NCBI RefSeq assembly: GCF_024723255.1
Contig: NZ_JANIAC010000002.1
Location: forward strand, 434,001-498,000
Length of the DNA: 64,000 bases
Source of the DNA: Aestuariibaculum sp. M13
GTDB taxonomy: Bacteria; Bacteroidota; Bacteroidia; Flavobacteriales; Flavobacteriaceae
Reading direction: 5' to 3'
The notes beneath the pieces are model-generated. The model ran no database searches. It was not told where the DNA came from and saw nothing but the letters and a program-made list of their open reading frames with translations. The translations under genes were made by a program, and so were the position numbers. Of this stretch, positions 16,703 through 27,967 are shown in pieces (position 1 is the first letter of the stretch; each line of letters starts with the position of its first letter).

Positions 16703-17158
16703 ATGACAACTAAATACTCTTTAACCGTATTACTTCTAATTATATTGTCCTGTGGTCAGGAACAAAACGCTAAACAGCCTGAGCCTGTACCAATAGTAGG
16801 AACTTGGAAACTAATTTCAGCGACAACCATTAAAGAAGACAGTACTATATCAAGCGATTTATCTAATAGAAGTATGATTAAAATTATAAATGCTTCTCAC
16901 TTTGCGTTCCTAAATCATGACCTTAACGAAGGAAAAGATTCTCTCGCTTTTTTTGCTTCTGGCGGAGGTAAATATAATTTAGAAAACAACAAATACACGG
17001 AATATTTAGAATATTGCAATTTTAGAAATTGGGAGGGCAACACCTTTGAATTTACAGTTGAAGTTCGTGGTGACACTTTAATACAAAGTGGTATAGAAAA
17101 AGTAGATGAAGCCGACGTTGATCATAAAATTATTGAAACATACATACGCTTCAAATAA
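16703..17158 (+). CDS. Lipocalin-like lipoprotein
   Basis: A 151-residue protein with a lipoprotein signal (LTVLLLIILSCGQ, lipid Cys at about 17). The mature part begins after a Pro-rich linker with VGTWKLISATTIKED, the typical opening of lipocalin-like barrels in Bacteroidota. It is a single-gene unit with a terminator on each side. The ligand is unknown. It probably sits in the outer membrane or periplasm as a lipid-anchored protein. Confidence 0.8.
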   Translation: MTTKYSLTVLLLIILSCGQEQNAKQPEPVPIVGTWKLISATTIKEDSTISSDLSNRSMIKIINASHFAFLNHDLNEGKDSLAFFASGGGKYNLENNKYTEYLEYCNFRNWEGNTFEFTVEVRGDTLIQSGIEKVDEADVDHKIIETYIRFK

Positions 17159-17166
17159 TTGAAAAT

Positions 17167-17198
17167 AAAAAGCCACTTCAGTTTGAAGTGGCTTTTTA
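17167..17198. terminator. Bidirectional terminator between converging genes
   Basis: AAAAAGCCACTTCA pairs over 14 bp with TGAAGTGGCTTTTT around a 3-base loop. A and T runs on both sides let it serve the lipoprotein gene (plus) and katG (minus). Confidence 0.9.
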
Positions 17199-17215
17199 TC
17201 TATAAATATAAATGA

Positions 17216-19408
<2,193 letters not shown>

Positions 19409-19620
19409 TTATAGGTTATTTCTTTCCCCTAAAGTTATGAAATATGATTTAAAAAACCATTAACTCATATTTATATTAACTATACAATTATTACGAAAAT
19501 TTATTGAAGGATTCATAATTACCTTCAGAACCAATCTCAGGTCAAGTAATCAAAAAGGTTTTATTAAATTCCAAGTTGATAACCTTTAGTTAAAGATTTC
19601 AAAAACCCAAACCGGTTTAC

Positions 19621-19650
19621 TTTGATATTCTTATTTAATTACTACTTTTA
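19621..19650 (+). promoter_or_regulatory. Candidate promoter of tpx
   Basis: TTTG at 19621-19624 and TACTTTTA at 19643-19650 are 18 bp apart, close to the Bacteroidota TTTG / TAnnTTTG pattern. The last base of the -7 box is A instead of G. Confidence 0.45.
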
Positions 19651-19672
19651 AAAAAAATTAAAACAGGAAAAA

Positions 19673-20173
19673 ATGGCAACAGTAACATTAAAAGGAAATG
19701 CAATACACACTTCTGGAGAACTTCCAAAAATTGGCACAAAAGCTCCGGATTTTAAATTAACAAATACAGATTTAGCTACCGTTAGCTTAAGTGATTTTGC
19801 AGGAAGTAAAGTCGTTTTAAATATATTTCCAAGTATAGATACAGGAACCTGTGCTGCTTCAGTTAGAGCCTTTAATAAAGAAGCAAGCGAATTAGAAAAC
19901 ACTAAAGTACTTTGTATTTCTCATGATTTACCTTTTGCTATGGCACGATTTTGTGGAGCTGAAGGCTTAGATAATGTTGTAAATTTATCGGATTATAAAG
20001 ACGGAAGTTTTGGTAAAGCTTATGGTCTAGATTTTACCGATGGCCCTTTAGAAACCTTACATTCTAGATGTGTTGTTGTTCTTGACGAAACAGGAACTGT
20101 GCTTTACAACGAACAAGTATCAGAAATTGTTGACGAGCCAAATTACAAAGCTGCTTTAGAAGCTTTGGTTTAA
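19673..20173 (+). CDS. tpx: Thiol peroxidase Tpx
   Basis: A 166-residue atypical 2-Cys peroxiredoxin reducing H2O2 and alkyl peroxides with thioredoxin. Peroxidatic Cys60 lies in PSIDTGTC and resolving Cys94 in ARFCGAEG, at the same spacing as in E. coli Tpx (61/95). The N-terminal [15 protein letters not shown] hairpin is typical. In many Tpx proteins the motif reads DTPVC; here it is DTGTC. The ATG follows an A-rich leader. The diacylglycerol kinase gene starts 18 bp downstream and is probably cotranscribed. Confidence 0.96.
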   Translation: MATVTLKGNAIHTSGELPKIGTKAPDFKLTNTDLATVSLSDFAGSKVVLNIFPSIDTGTCAASVRAFNKEASELENTKVLCISHDLPFAMARFCGAEGLDNVVNLSDYKDGSFGKAYGLDFTDGPLETLHSRCVVVLDETGTVLYNEQVSEIVDEPNYKAALEALV

Positions 20174-20191
20174 TATATACCTTCAATTTAA

Positions 20192-20560
20192 GTGACAAAA
20201 AAAGAATCCTTCTTTACAAACCGTTTAAAAAGTGTAGGCTATGCTTTTAAAGGTGCAATTTTACTTTTACAACGAGAAGCCAGCATAAAAATTCAATTTG
20301 TAATCGCTTTAAGTGTTTGTGCAGCAGGATTCTTTTTCAATATATCTGCTACCGAATGGATTTTGCAACTTTTTGCTATTGGTTTGGTTATGAGTATTGA
20401 AGGTATTAACACCGCCATTGAAGAAATTGCAAATTTTGTTCACCCCGAGCATCATGCTAAAATAGGCTATATTAAAGATATAGCAGCAGGAGCCGTTTTT
20501 ATAGCCTCTGTTTTCGCCTCTATTATTGGATTAATCATATATCTTCCGAAGATTTTTTAA
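20192..20560 (+). CDS. Diacylglycerol/undecaprenol kinase family protein
   Basis: A 122-residue inner-membrane kinase of the DgkA family starting at GTG 20192. It has an N-terminal amphipathic segment (RLKSVGYAFKGAILLLQREA) and three helices. The active-site motif is EGINTAIEEIANF, followed by HAKIGYIKDIAAGAVF. It phosphorylates diacylglycerol or undecaprenol using ATP for lipid recycling. It lies 18 bp after tpx and before ftsK, so the operon link to Tpx is positional. Confidence 0.9.
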   Translation: MTKKESFFTNRLKSVGYAFKGAILLLQREASIKIQFVIALSVCAAGFFFNISATEWILQLFAIGLVMSIEGINTAIEEIANFVHPEHHAKIGYIKDIAAGAVFIASVFASIIGLIIYLPKIF

Positions 20561-20595
20561 AATAATATATCGTTAGGATAAACGTTAGTAATTTG

Positions 20596-20603
20596 TATTT
20601 TTG
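20596..20603 (+). promoter_or_regulatory. -7 promoter-like element before ftsK
   Basis: TATTTTTG fits TAnnTTTG and lies 21 bp before the ftsK ATG. No clear TTTG is seen at the -33 position. Confidence 0.4.
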
Positions 20604-20624
20604 TTTTAACCTAAACGTGCATGA

Positions 20625-23069
20625 ATGGCGAAGAAAAAAACCAACTCAAAAACATCTACTAAAAAAAAATTAAAACTACCTAGCTTTCAATTATCAAGCC
20701 AACAAAAACTGGTTTTCGGAAGTTTTCTGGTTATTTTCGGTATCGTACTTTGCATTGCATTTGTGTCTTTTCTTTTCACAGGTGAAGCAGACCAAAGCAC
20801 GCTTTCTGACTTTGCTTCAAGGGAAGTAAAACCAAAAAACTGGCTAAGTAAAACCGGAGCCTGGTTAAGCGATTTATTCATTCAGCGCGGTTTTGGTATT
20901 TCATCATTTATTTTCTCTGGCCTTTGTTGCTTATCGGGCGTTTATATTTTAACCGACAGTAACAAAACGAAATTAAGAAAGCACTGGTTCTGGGGAATTT
21001 TAATCATCATCTGGCTATCAGTATTCTTTGGATTTTTCGGGTCTAAAATAGATATTCTTGGAGGTACTGTTGGTTTTGAAATTAACACATATTTACAGGA
21101 CTATATTGGTAAAATAGGTGTGTCGCTTTTATTGTTATTCGGAGTGATTACTTATTTAGCTATTCGTTTCAGATTAACTTTTGAAAGCTTTGCGAATCTT
21201 TTCCATTCTGCTAAAAAAGACATTAAGGATGAATTTGCAATGGCAAATGATGAGCTTATCGTTCCTGTAGACAATAATCTAACAGAAGAAGCCGAAGCTT
21301 TTAAGTCGGCATTCGATATTAAAGAAAAAGAAACAATCGACACGTCATTCGATGACGATTTAAACGATGATATTCTTGGTGATAACATGACGTTAAACAC
21401 CATTGATACTGAAGAGAAAGAAGTTTCAACCAACACGGCTCTTGAGGTTAACATTGCTGAAGAAGAAACTGAAGAGGAAGATTTATCTATAGAAGTTGAA
21501 AAGGTTGCCGAAGAACAATCTGAAACCGATAACCTTTCTGATAAACTAGTTGCCGATTTTGGATTATTCGACCCAACCCTTGAACTGGCAAAATACCAGT
21601 TCCCTACTCTCGATTTACTAAGAAAATACGATTCTGAAGGCATAACCATTAACCAGGAGGAATTAGAAGAAAATAAAAACCGAATTGTAGATACACTTAA
21701 AAACTACAACATTGGTATTGCAAATATTAAAGCAACTATTGGTCCGACGGTAACCCTTTATGAAATTGTTCCTGAAGCAGGTATTCGTATTTCGAAAATT
21801 AAAAACTTGGAAGACGATATTGCCTTATCGCTTTCGGCATTAGGTATTCGTATTATCGCGCCTATCCCAGGGAAAGGAACTATTGGTATCGAGGTTCCTA
21901 ATAAAAATTCAACCATCGTTTCCATGCGTTCAGTGATTGCTTCGAAGAAATTCCAGAGTTCCGATATGCAATTACCAATAGCATTAGGAAAAACCATCAG
22001 TAACGAAACCTTTGTAGTCGATTTGGCTAAAATGCCTCACTTACTTATGGCGGGTGCTACGGGACAAGGTAAATCGGTTGGATTAAATGCCGTATTAACC
22101 TCTTTACTATATAAAAAACACCCTGCCGAAGTTAAATTCGTTTTAGTTGACCCTAAGAAAGTAGAACTTACGCTATTCAATAAAATTGAGCGTCACTATC
22201 TGGCAAAATTACCTGACAGCGAAGATGCTATTATTACAGACAATACAAAAGTGATTAACACACTTAACTCTTTATGTATTGAAATGGATAACCGATACGA
22301 GTTGCTTAAATCGGCGATGTGTCGAAATATAGCCGAATACAACGCCAAGTTTAAAGAACGTAAACTTAATCCTAACGAAGGGCATCAGTTTTTACCATAC
22401 ATCGTTTTAGTTGTCGACGAGTTCGCCGATCTTATTATGACGGCTGGTAAAGAAGTTGAAACGCCTATTGCTCGTTTAGCCCAGTTAGCCCGTGCCATTG
22501 GGATTCACCTGATTATTGCAACGCAACGGCCGTCGGTGAATGTTATCACGGGTATTATTAAAGCTAACTTCCCCGCACGTATCGCATTTAGAGTAACTTC
22601 TAAAATTGACTCGAGAACCATTTTAGATGGTGCCGGAGCCGATCAGTTAATTGGTCGTGGTGATATGCTTTACACCCAAGGAAACGACTTAATTCGTGTA
22701 CAATGTGCCTTTGTTGATACCCCTGAAGTAGAAAACATAACAGACTTTATTGGCTCGCAAAAAGCTTACCCTGAAGCATATATGCTACCGGAGTTTGTAG
22801 GCGAAGAAAGTGGCACAAGTCTTGATATAGATATCTCAGATCGCGATAGTTTATTTAAAGATGCAGCCATTGTTATTGTAACCGCTCAACAAGGATCTGC
22901 ATCCCTATTACAACGAAAATTAAAATTAGGTTATAACAGAGCCGGTAGGTTAATTGATCAATTGGAAGCCGCAGGTATTGTTGGTCCTTTTGAAGGTAGT
23001 AAAGCCAGACAGGTTTTAATACCAGATTTAACCGCTTTAGATAACCACTTAGAAAATGAAATACAATAA
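20625..23069 (+). CDS. ftsK: DNA translocase FtsK/SpoIIIE
   Basis: An 814-residue septal DNA pump. A basic N-terminus precedes four helices (about 30-185) that anchor it to the membrane. An acidic linker (about 205-300, rich in Glu and Asp) is followed by the motor domain. Walker A is GATGQGKSVG (about 475-484) and Walker B is LVVDEFADLIM (about 597-607). IATQRPSVNVITG and GAGADQLIGRGDM are classic FtsK signatures. The C-terminal gamma winged helix (about 745-805, LLQRKLKLGYNRAGRLIDQL) binds the polar orientation sequences. The end overlaps or abuts the LolA-like gene. Confidence 0.96.
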   Translation: MAKKKTNSKTSTKKKLKLPSFQLSSQQKLVFGSFLVIFGIVLCIAFVSFLFTGEADQSTLSDFASREVKPKNWLSKTGAWLSDLFIQRGFGISSFIFSGLCCLSGVYILTDSNKTKLRKHWFWGILIIIWLSVFFGFFGSKIDILGGTVGFEINTYLQDYIGKIGVSLLLLFGVITYLAIRFRLTFESFANLFHSAKKDIKDEFAMANDELIVPVDNNLTEEAEAFKSAFDIKEKETIDTSFDDDLNDDILGDNMTLNTIDTEEKEVSTNTALEVNIAEEETEEEDLSIEVEKVAEEQSETDNLSDKLVADFGLFDPTLELAKYQFPTLDLLRKYDSEGITINQEELEENKNRIVDTLKNYNIGIANIKATIGPTVTLYEIVPEAGIRISKIKNLEDDIALSLSALGIRIIAPIPGKGTIGIEVPNKNSTIVSMRSVIASKKFQSSDMQLPIALGKTISNETFVVDLAKMPHLLMAGATGQGKSVGLNAVLTSLLYKKHPAEVKFVLVDPKKVELTLFNKIERHYLAKLPDSEDAIITDNTKVINTLNSLCIEMDNRYELLKSAMCRNIAEYNAKFKERKLNPNEGHQFLPYIVLVVDEFADLIMTAGKEVETPIARLAQLARAIGIHLIIATQRPSVNVITGIIKANFPARIAFRVTSKIDSRTILDGAGADQLIGRGDMLYTQGNDLIRVQCAFVDTPEVENITDFIGSQKAYPEAYMLPEFVGEESGTSLDIDISDRDSLFKDAAIVIVTAQQGSASLLQRKLKLGYNRAGRLIDQLEAAGIVGPFEGSKARQVLIPDLTALDNHLENEIQ

Positions 23070-23076
23070 TTTAAAA

Positions 23077-23718
23077 ATGAAAATGAAGAAGATTATCACT
23101 GTTTTACTGTTAACATTATCAGTTACGGCATTTGCTCAAAACAAAGCTAAAACCCTTTTAAATGAAGTTTCAGCTAAAGTTAAGAGTTATAGTAACATTT
23201 CTATTGACTTTAAATATGTTTTAGAAAACACAGCCGAAAACATTAAACAACAAACCAAAGGTGATGTGGTGATGGAAGGTGAAAAATACCGTCTAAACAT
23301 TCTTGGTGTAACACGTCTTTTCGATGGTAAAAAATTATACAGCATCAGTTTAGAAGATGAAGAAGTTACTGTAACTTCAGATAGTGATAGTGAAGAAGAT
23401 TCAGTAACCCCAAGTAAAATGTTATCGTTTTACGAAGATGGTTACACTTATGCTACGGATATTGAGCAAAACATCAATGGCAGAAAAATTCAGTATGTAA
23501 AATTAACACCTATCGATTCTAACTCCGAAATAAAAAGTATTTTGTTAGGTATCGATAAGCAAACCAAACACATTTATAACTTAATTCAGGTTGGTAAAAA
23601 CGGCACCAAAACAACGCTTACTGTTAATTCTTTTAAAACAAACGAGCCTTTATCGAAAAGCTTATTTACCTTTGACGCCAACAAATACAAAGATTTTTAC
23701 ATCAACAATCTAGATTAA
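23077..23718 (+). CDS. LolA-like outer membrane lipoprotein carrier protein
   Basis: About 213 residues, with signal peptide MKMKKIITVLLLTLSVTAFA. An ATG at 23056 inside ftsK is in frame but would give an unusual hydrophilic extension; 23077 or 23083 is more likely. The mature part follows the LolA fold: KAKTLLNEVSAKVKSYSNIS, KQQTKGDVVMEGEKYRL and the closing TLTVNSFKTNEPLSKSLFTF. LolA chaperones lipoproteins across the periplasm. The genome context (ftsK-lolA-permease) is common in flavobacteria. An acidic insert (SDSDSEED) lies mid-protein. Confidence 0.85.
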   Translation: MKMKKIITVLLLTLSVTAFAQNKAKTLLNEVSAKVKSYSNISIDFKYVLENTAENIKQQTKGDVVMEGEKYRLNILGVTRLFDGKKLYSISLEDEEVTVTSDSDSEEDSVTPSKMLSFYEDGYTYATDIEQNINGRKIQYVKLTPIDSNSEIKSILLGIDKQTKHIYNLIQVGKNGTKTTLTVNSFKTNEPLSKSLFTFDANKYKDFYINNLD

Positions 23719-23729
23719 GCCACCTACAC

Positions 23730-25697
23730 TTGAAAATACTAGACCGATATATCCTTACGTCTTACCTCAAGACTTTTTTGAGCGTGTTTATTATACTCAT
23801 GCTCATTTTTGTATTACAAACCATCTGGTTATACATTAAAGAACTTGCAGGGAAAGATCTTGACATAGAAGTAATTTTTAAATTTCTGTTTTATTTCACA
23901 CCTAAGCTAATTCCATTAGTTTTACCATTAACCATTCTTCTGGCCTCTATTATGGTTTTTGGAAGTTTTGCAGAAAACTACGAGTTTGCTGCCATGAAAT
24001 CGACTGGAATTTCATTACAACGTGCCATGTCGGGACTAAGTGTTTTTATAGTAATCTTAGGGGTTACAACGTTTTTCTTTTCTAATAACGTTATTCCCTG
24101 GGCGGAGCTAAAGTCTTATAACCTGCGTAAAAATATAGCGAAGTTAAAACCAGCTATGGTTTTAGCTGAAGGACAATTCAATCCTGTTGGCACTTACAAT
24201 ATAAAGTTTGACAAGAAACATGGCGATCGCGGACAGTATTTAGACAGTGTTACCATTCATATTAAAGGTAATGATGGTCGTAAAAATGCTACGGTTATTC
24301 GCTCTAAAACTGGTGAATTAGCCAGTAGAGAAGATTCAAATGTTATCAAACTTATTTTAAAAGATGGTAATTATTACAGCGATATTTACTCGAAAGATCC
24401 GAAAGAACGAAACAAAAAGCCATTCGCAAAAAGTTCTTTCGAAACGTACACCATAAATATAGACATCTCGCAAATGAACGAGGTTGATATGGACGACGAA
24501 TCACAAACCGATAAGCACAGCATGCTGGATGTGATTGATTTAAACAAGGCTATAGATTCGCTTGAAATTAAACGTAAGGAAGACCACGAAACGTTTTCAA
24601 AAAGTATTTTCCAACGAACCAGTATCATGGCTAATAACCACAGAATATCTAAAGTTAAAGAGCGTGATTCTGTAAACTTAGGCCCCTTATTAGATAGTCT
24701 GGAATTAAAACGACAAATAGAATTAGTTGATATGGCTCAAAAAACAATGGGAAGCGCCAATCAGCTCCTCATTTCCAGAGAAACTCCAATTAAAGCTACC
24801 AATTCCATCATCAACAGACATTATATTTCTCTGCATGAAAAATTCGCTTTAGGTTTTGCTTGTATCGTTCTGTTCTTTGTTGGGGCACCATTAGGAGCTT
24901 TAATACGTAAAGGAGGAATTGGTTTGCCAATGGTTATCGCTATTTTATTATTCCTAACCTATCACTTTATTGGAATTTTTGCTACAAACAGTGCTAAAAA
25001 CGGAGGCTTCAACCCTATTCTTGCCAGCTGGTTTTCTACTCTGGTTATGTTACCTCTTGGTGTATTTTTAACCAAACGAGCCACAGCAGATAAAGGCCTA
25101 TTTGAATTCGATCATTTAATTGAACCAATTAAGAAAGCTCTAAATATTAAAGAAAAAGAAACCGTAGACTACACGTTTATGCATTCGTATAAAAACGATA
25201 GAATTCTTGATGTTATAGCCAACTATGAAGCTTTGGGTCATGACGAGAACACACGATACGAAGCTTTAAAACTGCTTAATTTTCGGGGGTATTCAACACG
25301 ATCTTTGCGTAGTCAAGGTCTGGAGATAGATGAAGCCTTTGATACTTCTGAAGATATTTATGCTGATTATAAAGACCACACCAAATTTGCAATTACACTA
25401 TATACAACAGGAGCTATTTTACTTATCCTACACTTTGTCTTTGCAAATAATAAATTACCATCGGTTGCAACGGCTTCCATTCAGTTAAGTATTGTGTCGT
25501 TTACCATGTATATTATTTATTATTTCAAAACGATTATAAATATCAATCAGTTTTATAAACATATCAATAAACCAGAAAAAAAACCACATCTCATTTTAAT
25601 CATTATTGGTTTACCTCTTTATTTTATTGGATATGTTTTTCTAAATTCTAAAATGAAGGAAGACCTAAAACAAAATTGTTTAAATTCCTTAAAATAG
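23730..25697 (+). CDS. LptF/LptG (YjgP/YjgQ) family permease
   Basis: A 655-residue protein from TTG 23730, 11 bp after the LolA-like gene. The N-terminus MKILDRYILTSYLKTFLSVF is diagnostic of the family. Three helices precede a long periplasmic region with the beta-jellyroll (about 130-370). Three more helices (about 370-450) follow, with GAPLGALIRKGGIGLPM. LptF/G form the LPS-export ABC permease with LptB. E. coli members are about 360 residues; here a C-terminal extension of about 200 residues adds further helices and a Tyr/Arg-rich soluble part. The long periplasmic section also contains charged coiled stretches. Confidence 0.9.
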   Translation: MKILDRYILTSYLKTFLSVFIILMLIFVLQTIWLYIKELAGKDLDIEVIFKFLFYFTPKLIPLVLPLTILLASIMVFGSFAENYEFAAMKSTGISLQRAMSGLSVFIVILGVTTFFFSNNVIPWAELKSYNLRKNIAKLKPAMVLAEGQFNPVGTYNIKFDKKHGDRGQYLDSVTIHIKGNDGRKNATVIRSKTGELASREDSNVIKLILKDGNYYSDIYSKDPKERNKKPFAKSSFETYTINIDISQMNEVDMDDESQTDKHSMLDVIDLNKAIDSLEIKRKEDHETFSKSIFQRTSIMANNHRISKVKERDSVNLGPLLDSLELKRQIELVDMAQKTMGSANQLLISRETPIKATNSIINRHYISLHEKFALGFACIVLFFVGAPLGALIRKGGIGLPMVIAILLFLTYHFIGIFATNSAKNGGFNPILASWFSTLVMLPLGVFLTKRATADKGLFEFDHLIEPIKKALNIKEKETVDYTFMHSYKNDRILDVIANYEALGHDENTRYEALKLLNFRGYSTRSLRSQGLEIDEAFDTSEDIYADYKDHTKFAITLYTTGAILLILHFVFANNKLPSVATASIQLSIVSFTMYIIYYFKTIININQFYKHINKPEKKPHLILIIIGLPLYFIGYVFLNSKMKEDLKQNCLNSLK

Positions 25698-25712
25698 CAA
25701 TATCTTTGCATC

Positions 25713-26885
25713 ATGATACTTGAAGCCATGACACATAGCACAACAAATATAACAACGCCAAAATTTAAATTAGATCGCATACAAGACGCCATTGAAGATA
25801 TAAGACATGGCAAAGTGATTATTGTTGTTGATGATGAAAACCGTGAAAATGAAGGTGATTTTTTAGCTGCTGCCGATAAAGTAACACCAGAAATGATCAA
25901 CTTTATGGCAACTCATGGTCGTGGACTTATTTGTGCGCCCCTTACCGAAAAACGTTGTAAAGAGTTAGATTTACACATGATGGTAACCAACAATACCGAT
26001 CATATGGAGACCGCTTTTACCGTATCTGTAGATTTACGTGGTAATGGAGTAACAACAGGGATTTCTGCAAGCGATAGAGCTAAAACCATAAAAGCCTTAA
26101 TAGACCCTTCAACTAAACCATTTGAATTAGCAAGACCTGGACATATTTTCCCTTTAGTTGCTAAAGAAGGGGGAGTTTTAAGACGTACCGGACATACCGA
26201 AGCTGCCATTGATTTTGCGCGTCTGGCTGGCTTACAACCTGCTGGTGTTATCGTTGAAATTATGAATGAAGACGGTACCATGGCACGTTTACCACAACTA
26301 ATGGAAGTGGCTAAAAAACTGGATTTAAAAATCGTTTCTATTGAAGATTTAGTGGCATACAGAATGCAACACGATTCTTTAATTGAGAAAAAAGAAGATT
26401 TTGAAATTGAAACCCGTTTTGGAAGTTTCAGATTAAGAGCTTACAAACAAACTACTAATAATCAAATACATTTAGCATTAACTAAAGGCATCTGGAATGA
26501 AGAAGATGCCGTACTTACCAGGATTAATTCAACGTTAATTAATAACGATATCTTAGGTACATTAACCAATAACGTTGATGAACAATTAGAGAATATGTTT
26601 AACGTAATTAATGATGAAGGTAAAGGTGCCATCATCTTTATCAATCAGGAAGTACAGTCTATGGATATTTTAAGCCGATTGAGTTTCTTAAAGGAAAACC
26701 AAAAACCTAATGCAGTATCTAAGGCACCAAGAATTAGTATGGATGCGAGAGACTTTGGTATTGGTGCCCAAATACTACACGACTTAGATATTCATAAAAT
26801 GCGCTTAATCTCGAACAGTGCTCAAACTAAGCGCATAGGTATGGTTGGTTACGGTTTAGAAATTGTAGATTACGTAAACTACTAA
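25713..26885 (+). CDS. ribB: 3,4-dihydroxy-2-butanone-4-phosphate synthase with degenerate GTP cyclohydrolase II-like domain
   Basis: A 390-residue RibBA-like protein for riboflavin synthesis. The N-terminal RibB half is intact: VVDDENRENEGDFLAAAD, THGRGLICAPL and GHTEAAIDFARLAGL. It makes the four-carbon precursor from ribulose 5-phosphate. The C-terminal half (about 225-390) aligns with GTP cyclohydrolase II but lacks its catalytic parts. The zinc motif SECLTGDVFGSLRCDCG is replaced by NSTLINNDILGTLTNNV (about 272-288), with no Cys. The RQEGRG loop reads NQEVQS (about 309-314). The YGLEIV end is kept. Hence only RibB activity is expected. Its stop overlaps the converging lipoprotein gene by 4 bp. 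Confidence 0.92.
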   Translation: MILEAMTHSTTNITTPKFKLDRIQDAIEDIRHGKVIIVVDDENRENEGDFLAAADKVTPEMINFMATHGRGLICAPLTEKRCKELDLHMMVTNNTDHMETAFTVSVDLRGNGVTTGISASDRAKTIKALIDPSTKPFELARPGHIFPLVAKEGGVLRRTGHTEAAIDFARLAGLQPAGVIVEIMNEDGTMARLPQLMEVAKKLDLKIVSIEDLVAYRMQHDSLIEKKEDFEIETRFGSFRLRAYKQTTNNQIHLALTKGIWNEEDAVLTRINSTLINNDILGTLTNNVDEQLENMFNVINDEGKGAIIFINQEVQSMDILSRLSFLKENQKPNAVSKAPRISMDARDFGIGAQILHDLDIHKMRLISNSAQTKRIGMVGYGLEIVDYVNY

Positions 26886-27847
26886 TCAGATACGTTAAAT
26901 ACTTTAAGTAAGTTTTTACTTTTTGAAGCAGGAACTTCCGATATTAAAACATAACGGCCGGGTCTTAAATCGGCCGTAAAATATCCATGTTTTCCGGCTA
27001 GCATTTCCTGGATGCCTCCCAAAAACTTAACCCCTTCCGGAACTGGTGTTATTAATCCTTTTGGATTGGCCCAATCCATCCAGCTTTCTAAAGCATCTAA
27101 ATTTACGCTATCAGATATTTCAGCCAAATGTATATCGGTTTGTACAAAATTTTCGTGTAATTTTTGATCTTTAAACGTCACTTTAAATACCGTTTGTCCT
27201 TTTGGTAAACTATCTGCAATAACAATTCCTTCATCATTAGAAATTGCTATTTCAACATCCTCCTTTGGCTCAATATTTCCTGAATCCTCATCAATTACAA
27301 TAAGTTCTTTTATCATGCCTATTGCGTTATGAAATTTACCATTAGGCATTTTTACATAACACTCCATCACATAATAGCCGGGTTCTAAATACAAGGTCGT
27401 AATACTCGTTTCTCCTCCTGCAATTAATCCGGAACCTCCTGTAAATACAATTTGAGGAAACCATTCCGGAAGTTTACCAAATTCGGCAAAGCCAGCCTCG
27501 GCATTGCCTTCATTTATTAAATCCATGCCTTTATCGAAAACAGGAATTATCTCCTTTTCACCATCTTCAACAGTTTTTCCTTGTGGGTATTTATCCAATA
27601 ATATAAAATGCGTTTCATTGGCCCTATTCATGTATTTAAACGTATTCCATCCAGACAGAATCGTATCCGGACCTATAAACTCCATAGATAAGGTTTTAAA
27701 AACAATGGCGTCTTTATAAGTGTTATAGGGCTTTACCGGAACCTTTTCTTCAACAGTAATTTCTGTTTCCGATTTGGTTTTAGATTTACATCCTACATAA
27801 AGAAAAATGAATAATAAGAAAGAAAAATAAATAAAAAATCTCTTCAT
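26882..27847 (-). CDS. Lipoprotein with two cupredoxin-like repeats
   Basis: A 321-residue protein with a lipoprotein signal (FIYFSFLLFIFLYVGCKS, lipid Cys at about 20). Two similar halves are visible. The first ends LYLEPGYYVMECYVKMPNGK...NAIGMIKELIV (about 160-195) and the second ends ADLRPGRYVLISEVPASKSK...LLKVFNV (about 290-320). The 'LxPGxYVxxC...GKxHxxxGM' pattern is seen in many beta-sandwich, cupredoxin-like envelope proteins. The first copy keeps Cys, His and Met, as a type I copper site might; the second does not. Function is unknown. It converges on ribB and is probably envelope-located. Confidence 0.75.
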   Translation of the reverse strand: MKRFFIYFSFLLFIFLYVGCKSKTKSETEITVEEKVPVKPYNTYKDAIVFKTLSMEFIGPDTILSGWNTFKYMNRANETHFILLDKYPQGKTVEDGEKEIIPVFDKGMDLINEGNAEAGFAEFGKLPEWFPQIVFTGGSGLIAGGETSITTLYLEPGYYVMECYVKMPNGKFHNAIGMIKELIVIDEDSGNIEPKEDVEIAISNDEGIVIADSLPKGQTVFKVTFKDQKLHENFVQTDIHLAEISDSVNLDALESWMDWANPKGLITPVPEGVKFLGGIQEMLAGKHGYFTADLRPGRYVLISEVPASKSKNLLKVFNVSD

Positions 27848-27967
27848 AATTGAAACTTTAATGTTTTATTGATTAATAGCTTAACCAAAGTTAAAATTTC
27901 AACTATGAAGAGTATAAAAGATATGTAACAAATGATAGAAGATATATAACACGAATATGTGTTACGC

